Assembly (NCBI RefSeq): GCF_014764365.1
Contig: NZ_CP061718.1
Span: 930,001 to 994,000 of the forward strand
DNA length: 64,000 nt
Source: Roseococcus microcysteis
Lineage (GTDB): Bacteria > Pseudomonadota > Alphaproteobacteria > Acetobacterales > Acetobacteraceae
Reading direction: 5' to 3'
The translations under genes and the position numbers were made by a program. Under the pieces are notes generated by a model. That model did no database searches. It was not told where the DNA came from and worked only from the letters and a program-made list of their open reading frames with translations. The stretch's first letter is position 1. Each line of letters starts with the position of its first letter. This document shows, one piece after another, positions 29,080 to 36,542 of the stretch.

Positions 29080-29820
29080 TCAAGGCAGGGCCGGCCGCAC
29101 CATCTCCACCGCCACCGCCTGCCCCAGCGCCATGTCGGCCGCGACGCGCGAGGCGATGCCCGCCACCGCCCAGCCAGCCCCCTGCCGCACCAGCAGCGGC
29201 GCGCCCGAGGCGCCGCGCGTGCCCGCGCAATCATGCAGCAGCAGCCCGCCCCGCAGGTCGAGCAGCCGGCAGCCGGTGTCGGCCAGGATCATCTCCGGCT
29301 GGTCCTGCTGGTAGCCGCCCAGCACCAGCGGTGTGCGCGGGGCGGCGGGCCGGTCCAGCAGCGGAAGGGCCACGCCCCGGATGGGCTGGGCCAGCGTCAG
29401 GATGGCCCAATCCTCCCGCCCCGGCCCGCGCAGCGCGGGGTCATAGCCGGGGCCGGTCTGGTAGCCGATGACGGCGCCGCGCGCGCGGAAACGCCCGCGC
29501 TCATAGCCCAGCAGGAAGCTCACCCCGCGAGGATGGGTGAAGTCACCGGTGCGGACCAGCAGCAGGCAATGGGCGGCGGTCAGCACCCGGTCGGGCGCGA
29601 TCAGCGTGCCGGTGCAGCGCCCGCCCCCTTGGGTCTGCACCACGCCGATGGAGGTCCAGGGCGCCTCGCCCATCGAGACCGGCGCGCGCGGGTCGAAGCT
29701 GCCGATGCCCGGCAGCGGCACGGCCTGGGGCACGCCGCCCGGCGGCGCGGGGGATTTCGTCTGGGCGAAGGCCGGAGGGGCCAGCAGCAAGGCCAGCAGC
29801 GCGAGGGCGGTCCGCGTCAT
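29080..29820 (-). CDS. Secreted trypsin-like serine protease
   Basis: 246 residues with a signal peptide (1-19, ends AFA). Chymotrypsin-fold triad: His in LTAAHCLLL, Asp in REDWAILTL, Ser in TRGASGAPLL. Cys pairs around GGGRCTGT/AAHC and DTGCRLL/LLHDCAG fit disulfides. Closest in style to V8/S1-type bacterial proteases; expected in the periplasm or outside. Its ATG overlaps the stop of the sirtuin gene (ATGA), so it is translationally coupled to a cytoplasmic enzyme, an odd pairing. Confidence 0.85.
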   Translation of the reverse strand: MTRTALALLALLLAPPAFAQTKSPAPPGGVPQAVPLPGIGSFDPRAPVSMGEAPWTSIGVVQTQGGGRCTGTLIAPDRVLTAAHCLLLVRTGDFTHPRGVSFLLGYERGRFRARGAVIGYQTGPGYDPALRGPGREDWAILTLAQPIRGVALPLLDRPAAPRTPLVLGGYQQDQPEMILADTGCRLLDLRGGLLLHDCAGTRGASGAPLLVRQGAGWAVAGIASRVAADMALGQAVAVEMVRPALP

Positions 29821-30506
29821 CGCAACATCTCCTCCACCCATTCCGGCACGAGGCGCCCGGCGGGGCCATGGCGTGTCTCGTGGAAGATGGAGGTGCCGTC
29901 GGAAGCTTCCAGGTTGATTTCCAGCGTACGCGCCCGCCCGCGCACGGCGGCCGCGAAGCCCGCCGCCGGCCAGACCCGGCCCGAGGTGCCGATGGAGACG
30001 AGCATGTCGCACGCCTCCAGCGCCGCCTCGATGCGCTCCATCCCCAGCGGCACTTCACCGAACCACACCACATGCGGCCGCAGCCGGCCCATGGCGCCGC
30101 AGGCGGGGCAGGCGCTGGCCAGCGTGATGTCGTCCTGCCAGGGGCTGTCCGCTCGGCATTCCAGGCAGCGGGCGCGGCGCAGCTCGCCATGCATGTGGTG
30201 CAGGCGGCGACTGCCGGCACGTTCGTGCAGGTCATCCACGTTCTGCGTGACCAGCAGGAAATCGCCCCGGTCCCAGGCGGCATCCAGCCGGGCCAGGGCC
30301 GCATGGGCGGGGTTCGGCGCGACGGTGCGAAGCTGCGCGCGGCGCGCATTGTAGAAGCCCTGCACGCGTCCTGGGTCCGCGGCGAAGGCTTCGGGCGTCG
30401 CCACCTCCTCCAGCCGCACCTGGGACCAGATGCCGCCCAGGTCGCGGAAGGTGGCGAGCCCGCTTTCGGCCGAAATCCCGGCCCCGGTGAGGATGACAAG
30501 GTTCAT
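29817..30506 (-). CDS. cobB: NAD-dependent protein deacylase (sirtuin)
   Basis: 229 residues. NAD-binding motif LTGAGISAESGLATFRD, TQNVDDLHERAG, catalytic His in HMHGEL, and zinc cysteines in CLEC and CPAC. FYNARRAQL contains the Tyr/Arg pair of class III sirtuins (SIRT5-like), which prefer acidic acyl groups such as succinyl. It should reverse lysine acylation on metabolic enzymes. The start is ATG 30504-30506. Upstream lie the three 58-bp palindromic repeats, so its promoter, if local, is inside or next to them. Confidence 0.94.
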   Translation of the reverse strand: MNLVILTGAGISAESGLATFRDLGGIWSQVRLEEVATPEAFAADPGRVQGFYNARRAQLRTVAPNPAHAALARLDAAWDRGDFLLVTQNVDDLHERAGSRRLHHMHGELRRARCLECRADSPWQDDITLASACPACGAMGRLRPHVVWFGEVPLGMERIEAALEACDMLVSIGTSGRVWPAAGFAAAVRGRARTLEINLEASDGTSIFHETRHGPAGRLVPEWVEEMLR

Positions 30507-30542
30507 GCCCGCCATCCTGCACCCATTCGGGCCGCGTGTCTG

Positions 30543-30716
30543 GCGCGACCCGATTCAGACCTTCGGGCCGGACGGCCCTTCGGTCATCGGGGCGCTTGTG
30601 GCGCGGCCCGATTCAGACCTCCGGGCCAGATGGCCCTCCGGTCATCGGGACACATGTCGCGCGGCCCGATTCAGACCTCCGGGCCAGGAGGCCCTTCGGT
30701 CATCGGGGCGCGTGCG
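30543..30716. repeat. Three tandem 58-bp palindromic repeats
   Basis: Units start at 30543, 30601 and 30659 with GCGCG(A/G)CCCGATTCAG and repeat exactly every 58 bp with few differences. Each unit is an imperfect palindrome: CCCGAT...ATCGGG outside, GACC...GGTC next and GGGCC...GGCCC near the centre. A degenerate fourth piece precedes the first. They fill the gap between the pcuAC stop and the cobB start. Confidence 0.85.
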
Positions 30717-30724
30717 GCCAAGCC

Positions 30725-31222
30725 TCAGTGGCCGTGCCCGCGCGCACCCGCCGCCTGGACGCGAAGCTGCACGGTCACCTCGCCCGCCTCGGCGAAGCGC
30801 AGGGTCACGGGAATGGTCTCGCCCGCCACCAGCGCGCGGTTCAGCCCCATGAACATCAGGTGCAGCCCGCCCGGCGCGAGGGTCGCGCTGCCGCCCGCCG
30901 GCACCGGGATGTCCTGCACGGGGCGCATCCGCATCACGTCGCCGTCGCGGATATGGGTGTGCAGCTCCACCCGCCCCGCGACGGGCGAGGTGGCGGAAAC
31001 CAGCCGATCCGCCGCCGCGCCGGTGTTGCGGATGGTCATGAAGCCCGCCCCCTGGCGGCCTTCCAGCGCGGCGCGCGTCCAGGGCGCCTCGATCCGCAGC
31101 GGGCCAAGGCTGGTGGCGCCGTGCTGGTGCTGCACGGGCTGGGCATGGCCCTGGTGGTGATGGGCCTGCGCCGCCACGGGCAGCAGCGGCAGGGCGCCGA
31201 GAAGGATGCGGCGATGGATCAT
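30725..31222 (-). CDS. PCuAC copper chaperone
   Basis: 165 residues. A signal peptide ends near VAAQA (residue 20). The copper site follows the family pattern His...Met...His-x-Met: HTHIRDGDVMRM, then LHLMFMGL. Both the mature N-terminus (AHHHQGHAQ, HQHG) and the C-terminus (GARGHGH) are His-rich and could bind Cu(II). PCuAC proteins deliver Cu(I) to the CuA site of cytochrome oxidase with Sco. The ATG overlaps the upstream gene's stop (ATGA). Confidence 0.93.
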   Translation of the reverse strand: MIHRRILLGALPLLPVAAQAHHHQGHAQPVQHQHGATSLGPLRIEAPWTRAALEGRQGAGFMTIRNTGAAADRLVSATSPVAGRVELHTHIRDGDVMRMRPVQDIPVPAGGSATLAPGGLHLMFMGLNRALVAGETIPVTLRFAEAGEVTVQLRVQAAGARGHGH

Positions 31223-31563
31223 GTCGAAGGCTCCTCTTGCGGGGCAGGGGTTAGGATGTGGCGGGCGGCCTGGGCCGGCCGCGCCTCGATGCGGCCCGCG
31301 ATGCGCGCCAGCGCCGGCGCCTGGCGCACGGCGACCACCGGGTCGCCCTCAATGCAGCCGCGGCGCAGCGTGGCGAGGCCGGCTTCGAGCGTCGCCGCCT
31401 CCTCCGCCGTGGCGCGCGGGAGGGCGGCGGCGATGGCCACCTCCGCCCCCTCGGCCGCGGCCTGGCAGATCTCGGTCATGGCGCGCTCCATCTCCTCCGG
31501 GTCGCAGGCCCAAACGGCGATGGGGGCGGCGATCAGCCCCAGGGCCAGCAGCGCGCCCTTCAT
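31219..31563 (-). CDS. Small exported Cys-containing protein of the copper operon, unknown family
   Basis: 114 residues. The first 19 residues are a signal peptide, with cleavage probably before or at Cys20 (VWACDPEE); the lipobox is poor. The mature part is a short Ala/Glu-rich helical protein with cysteines in WACDPE, TEICQAA and RRGCIEG. I do not recognise a family. It is locked between ycnI and pcuAC by ATGA overlaps on both sides, so a part in periplasmic copper handling is inferred from context alone. Confidence 0.7.
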   Translation of the reverse strand: MKGALLALGLIAAPIAVWACDPEEMERAMTEICQAAAEGAEVAIAAALPRATAEEAATLEAGLATLRRGCIEGDPVVAVRQAPALARIAGRIEARPAQAARHILTPAPQEEPST

Positions 31564-32057
31564 GGCGCGGCCCCCAGGCGCAGGGTCGGCGCGGGGCTGC
31601 GCGGACGGGCCTGGCCGGCCGTCGCCACCTCCACCCAATCATGCCGCGCGCCACCCGCGCAAAGCTGCGCCACGGGGAAGAGCAGCGTCTCGCCCGGGCG
31701 GTTGGGGGTGCGGATCATCATCACGAACTCCTCGAAGAAGGGGTCGGGCAGGTTGCCGCCGCTCCAGGCGATGAAGCTGGGCGCCTCGCGCACCAGCCCA
31801 TGCCCGCCGGAGACGGGCCGTTCCAGCGGGCGCATCCGCACCGTCAGCTCCCAGCCCGGCTTGGGGCTGGGGCGGGCGGAGGTGATGCCCTCCGGCAGCG
31901 TCACCTCGATGGCCGTGGTGGGCTGCCCCGCGCAGCCATGCGGCACGCGGAAGGCGATGCGCTGGAAGCTGTTGGGGGCGGCCTCCGGCGGATCAATGGT
32001 GACATGGGCCCCGGCCGGCGCGCTGGCCAGCAGGAGCAGGGCGAGAAGCTTGCGCAT
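31560..32057 (-). CDS. YcnI-like (DUF1775) copper-binding protein
   Basis: 165 residues. After a signal peptide of 17 residues the mature protein starts with His18 (HVTIDPPEA), the ligand of the Cu(II) site described for Bacillus YcnI. FRVPHGCAG, VTLPEGI, KPGWELTV and FIAWSGG follow the family. There is no C-terminal membrane anchor here, unlike the Gram-positive form. Located in an operon with PCuAC and a TonB receptor, it probably captures Cu(II) in the periplasm. The stop overlaps the next start (ATGA). Confidence 0.92.
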   Translation of the reverse strand: MRKLLALLLLASAPAGAHVTIDPPEAAPNSFQRIAFRVPHGCAGQPTTAIEVTLPEGITSARPSPKPGWELTVRMRPLERPVSGGHGLVREAPSFIAWSGGNLPDPFFEEFVMMIRTPNRPGETLLFPVAQLCAGGARHDWVEVATAGQARPRSPAPTLRLGAAP

Positions 32058-32078
32058 GATGTGTCGCTCTCCTGCGGG

Positions 32079-34129
32079 TCAGAAGCGGAAGGTGGTGCCG
32101 GCGAAGACGGCGCGGCCGAAGCCGGGTTCGAACAGGGCGGAGCTGGCCGTCGCCACCGGCGTGACCGAGGCCGAGCTGATGTAGCGGCGGTCCAGCAGGT
32201 TGCGCCCCTCGACGAAGACGGAGATGCCGCGCTCGGGCAGTTCGAAGCCCGCGCGCAGGCCCATCAGCGTGTAGCTGTTGGTGCGCGTGGTGTTGGCGTT
32301 GTCCACGAAGAGGCCCTCCGGCACGTAGTCCAGATTGGGCGCCACCCACCAGCCGGCGGGGTGGTTGTAGCGCGCCTCGGCCCGCAGCACGTGGCGGGGC
32401 ACGCCGGGCAGGCGGTTGTCGCGGTAGGTCGGGTCGCCGTCGAAGCGGAAATCGCTGAAGCTGTAGGCGCCGCGCAGCACGACGCTGTCCTGCGCCGTGA
32501 CCAGGCTTTGCGCCGCGCGCCAGGTGGCGGCCAGCTCCGCGCCCTGGTGCAGGGTGCGGCCGGCGTTCAGCGCGAAGCTCGACCCGGCCGTGGGGCCCTG
32601 GAAGAGCTGGATCTCGTTGCGCAGCCAAGCGTGCCAGATGGCGGCCTCGATGTTGACCGGGCCCACCTCGCCCCGCACGCCGAGTTCGATGGTGGTGGCG
32701 CGCTGGGGTTTCAGCAGTTGGAAGCCGCCCAACGGCACCAGCGAGACGAGGTCCGACAGCGTCGGCGGCTCGGTGGACCAGGTCACGTTGCCATAGGCCT
32801 GCAGCCCCGGCGTCGCCTGCCACATCACGCCCAGGCGCGGATTGGCGAAGGACCAGTCGCCGGACCCGCTCAGCGCGGGGTTCAGGCGGTTGGAACTTTC
32901 GCGCCGCGCCTGCCCGCCCGAGATGCCGGTGACCAGCGCCAGGTTGTCCAGCACATAAAGGCTGTTCTCGACATAGGCGTCGAGGGTGGTGGCCGTCTCC
33001 CGCGCCGAGAAGGTCAGCGCCCCACGCCGCCCGGAAAGGTTGACGAAGCGGCGGTTGTCCACATCGCCCATGGCCGCGTTCACGCCCATGACCACACGGT
33101 TGCGAAGCCCACCCAGCCGTCCGTCCAGCGTGACGCGCGCGAAGAGGTTCACGTCGTCATTGCGGTTGTCGATCACCTGGAAGATCGGGTGATCCAGGCG
33201 CCGATGGACGTAGCTGCCGCCGAATTCCAGCAGCCCCCCTCGCCCAGCCGCACGGCGGTGCGGGAGCCGATCCGCAGGCTCTCGATGTTGCGGGCGTAGC
33301 GCAGGGCCAGATTGGCCGCCGCCGCTTGGCGCGGGTTGGACAGGGCCGCGGCGCGCGTCAGCGAGCCCGGGATGTCCTGCCGGATGGAATTGTAGGTGAA
33401 GAAGAGCCGCGTCTCGATGTCGTCATTCACGCGCCAGCCCAGGTTCATGTTCACCCGGGCGCTGTCGCCGCCGCTGTGGCGCCGGTAGCCATCCTGCCGC
33501 GCGCCCGTGATGCTGATGGCGCCGTCGAAGGGCCCGGACACCACCCCATGGGCCAATTGCCCGCGGAAGAGGCCGAAGCTGCCCGCCTCCAGCCGGACCA
33601 TGGAGCCCTGCCGGTCGCGCCCCGTCGGCGTCACGAAGTTGATGGCGCCGCCCAGGGTGTTGGCGCCCAGCGCGAAGGCATTGCCGCCGCGAAAGACCTC
33701 GACGCGCTGGAAGGTCAGCGGGTCCAGCTCCTGGAAGTCGCCACTGCCATCGGCCTGGTTCACCGGGATGCCATCCTGATAGAGGCGCACCCCCCGCAGG
33801 TGGAAGCCGCGCGCGACGCCGGAGCCCCGGATGGAGAGGCGCGAATCCTCGCCCCATTTGGGCTGTGTGAAGACGCCGGGGACGAATTCCAGCACGTCGC
33901 GCAGGGTGGTGGCGCCGGCGCGGTCCTGGAAATCGCTGGCCGGGACCACGGTGTTGTTGCCCGGGCTGAGCCAGGCCCGCACCCGCGCCTGCTCATTGCT
34001 CGGCACGGTGAGCGAGGGTGCCGGGGCCGTCACCAGCACGGAGGGGATTTCGGCGGGGGCCTGCGCCCAGGCGGGCGCGGCGAGCACGAGAAGCGGTGCG
34101 GCCCAGCAGGCGCGCGACGAAGCAGACAT
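32079..34129 (-). pseudogene. TonB-dependent outer-membrane receptor, frameshifted
   Basis: Two frames make one receptor of about 683 residues. The first (34129 down to about 33235) has a signal peptide (ends AWA), a plug with TLRDVLEFVPGVFTQ, SIRGSGVARGFHLRGV and NTLGGAINFVTP. The second (about 33235 to 32079) continues the barrel and ends in FAGTTFRF, with the terminal Phe needed for insertion. They join if the G6 tract (C6 on the plus strand, 33234-33239) had one more G, restoring EGGLLEFGGSYVHRR. With YcnI and PCuAC downstream, copper uptake is the likely role. A real inactivating mutation and a homopolymer reading error are both possible. Confidence 0.88.
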
Positions 34130-34190
34130 GGGGACTTTCCCGAGATGGCGTGAACGCGGCCACGCGGCGGGCGCCGCGCGGAGGGGGTGT

Positions 34191-34604
34191 TCAGGCCAGG
34201 ACGGGGGGTGCGCGGGTGCTGTAGGGCGGCGCGCGGGCGCGCGGGGCCGGCAGGGCGGTGCCAGTCAGGGAGAAGCCGGGGACGGCGGCGAAGATCACGG
34301 GCTCCGACAGCGTCGGCGCCGCCGGCAGCACCACGCCGGGCAGGCCGGCACAAGCGGGACAGATGCCGGAACCGGCCTCGGCCGGGGCCTCCATGGGCTG
34401 GCCCTCATGGTCCAGCAGGGCGAGGCGCTTGCCCTCGATGGTGCAGATCTCGACCAGCAGTCCATGGGCGGCGCCCAGGCCGCGCAGGCAATGCGCCGCA
34501 CCCACCCCGGCCTGCATGAACAGGACGAGGGCGAAGGCCAGGCAGCTCAGGCGGCGGAAGGCTCCCACATGGGAGGGTCTAGGCCAGCCTCGCGCCGCAC
34601 TCAA
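34191..34604 (-). CDS. DUF2946-family protein
   Basis: 137 residues. One hydrophobic N-terminal segment (about 18-37, LSCLAFALVLFMQAG), then the family's pattern EICTIEG, CPACAG and a final ARAPP-type tail. Members sit next to TonB receptors and copper genes and may bind metal through the Cys/His residues; function is unproven. TTG 34602-34604 overlaps the thpR stop (TTGA), like other couplings in this genome; GTG 34566-34568 would give a more typical signal peptide and is an alternative. It is 61 bp upstream of the TonB receptor gene. Confidence 0.75.
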   Translation of the reverse strand: MSAARGWPRPSHVGAFRRLSCLAFALVLFMQAGVGAAHCLRGLGAAHGLLVEICTIEGKRLALLDHEGQPMEAPAEAGSGICPACAGLPGVVLPAAPTLSEPVIFAAVPGFSLTGTALPAPRARAPPYSTRAPPVLA

Positions 34605-35137
34605 GCCGCCAGGGCATACTCCACCTCGGGGGTGTAGACCGCCATCTCCTTGCCCAGCCGTGAGGAGAAGAGCACGAAATGCTCCACCATCACGGGCTCG
34701 GTGCGGAACAGGTTGTGCGCCTGGACGAAGCCCGCGAGCTTGTCGATGGGCACTAGGTCGGTCCGCGCCAGGGTCACATGCGGCGTGAAGCGGCGCTTCT
34801 CGGCCGGCAGGCCCGCGCGTTGCAGCGCTGTCTCGATCTTGCCCTGGAGGTGAGCAAGGCCCGGCGTGCGCTCCGCCACCGCGTGCAGCGACTGGACGCG
34901 GCCGGCCTTCTCGAAGGTACCAAGGCCCTGCAGGCGCAGCTCGAAGGGCTTGGCGCGGATGGCGGCGAGGGCGAGGTCCACCTCCTCCGCCTCGACGGAG
35001 GTGACGTTGCCGATGAAGCGCAGCGTCAAGTGGTAGTTGGCCGGCGGCACCCAGCGCACACCGGGCAGGCCGCCCACCATCAGGGCCAGGCTGTCGCGCA
35101 CCGCCTCCGGAAGTTCGAGAGCGACGAAGAGACGCAT
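34601..35137 (-). CDS. thpR: RNA 2',3'-cyclic phosphodiesterase (2H family)
   Basis: 178 residues with the two H-x-T/S motifs HLTLRF and HVTLAR of the 2H phosphoesterases, spaced as in ThpR/LigT. Opens 2',3'-cyclic phosphates on RNA and can ligate tRNA half-molecules in vitro. It starts MRLFVALELPEAVR. ATG 35135-35137 has GGAAGGGGG upstream. It follows tesA by 25 bp on the same strand. Confidence 0.93.
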   Translation of the reverse strand: MRLFVALELPEAVRDSLALMVGGLPGVRWVPPANYHLTLRFIGNVTSVEAEEVDLALAAIRAKPFELRLQGLGTFEKAGRVQSLHAVAERTPGLAHLQGKIETALQRAGLPAEKRRFTPHVTLARTDLVPIDKLAGFVQAHNLFRTEPVMVEHFVLFSSRLGKEMAVYTPEVEYALAA

Positions 35138-35162
35138 GGGCACCCCCTTCCGGATTCGACCA

Positions 35163-35819
35163 TTATCCTGCCGGGGAAGACGCCACCCGGTCCAGCAGTT
35201 GTTCCGTGACAGGCAGGATCTCGGCGATCATCCGCTCAACGCCCCGGGCGTTCGGATGGATGCCGTCGGCCTGGTTCAGCGCCCGCTCACCCGCCACGCC
35301 CTCCAGGAAGAAGGGCATGAACAGCATGTTCGGCCGGCGCCGCGCCGCCTCCGTGAAGACCGCGTGGAACTCCCGCCCGTAATCGGCGCCGAGATTGGGC
35401 GGCGCGTGCATGCCGGCCAGCAGGATGGGGATGTTGCGCGCCTCCAGCCGGTCCAGAATGGAATTCAGCGCCTCGGCCATGCGCGGCACCGGCAGCCCGC
35501 GCAGCCCGTCATTGCCGCCGAGCGCCACGATGGCGGCCTGGGGCCGGTCGGCCAGCGCCCAGTCGAGCCGCGCGGCACCGCCGGCCATGGTGTCACCCGA
35601 GACGCCGCCATCCAGCACCCGCACCTGCCGGCCGCGCGCGTTCAGCGCCGCCTCCAGCCGGGGCACGAAGCCTTCGCCGCGCGGCAGGCCGTAGCCGGCG
35701 GTCAGGCTGTCGCCCAGCGCCAGCAGGCGCACCGGCTCCTGCGCTCTGGCGGCGCCGACACCTAGAGTTGCGGAAAGCAACAAACCCTTTTGCAGCGCAA
35801 CGCGGCGCCCATATCGCAA
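35163..35819 (-). CDS. tesA: GDSL esterase / acyl-CoA thioesterase I
   Basis: 218 residues if the TTG at 35817-35819 is the start. A signal peptide ends near ARAQ (about residue 26). SGNH motifs: LALGDSLTAGYGLP (Ser), GGVSGDT (Gly), ALGGNDGLRG (Asn), NQADGIHPNARG (Asp, His). Periplasmic esterase/thioesterase. It is divergent from an ABC transporter of the YbbA-YbbP type, as in E. coli. The start is uncertain: the TTG leaves only 1 bp to the GTG of the divergent gene, so promoters must lie inside the other gene. Confidence 0.88.
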   Translation of the reverse strand: MRYGRRVALQKGLLLSATLGVGAARAQEPVRLLALGDSLTAGYGLPRGEGFVPRLEAALNARGRQVRVLDGGVSGDTMAGGAARLDWALADRPQAAIVALGGNDGLRGLPVPRMAEALNSILDRLEARNIPILLAGMHAPPNLGADYGREFHAVFTEAARRRPNMLFMPFFLEGVAGERALNQADGIHPNARGVERMIAEILPVTEQLLDRVASSPAG

Positions 35820-35823
35820 GGTG

Positions 35824-36540
<717 letters not shown>

Positions 36541-36542
36541 CC

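Noticed and set aside
30543-30716. CRISPR-like array
   Set aside because: Repeats are directly joined with no unique spacers and there are no cas genes nearby.
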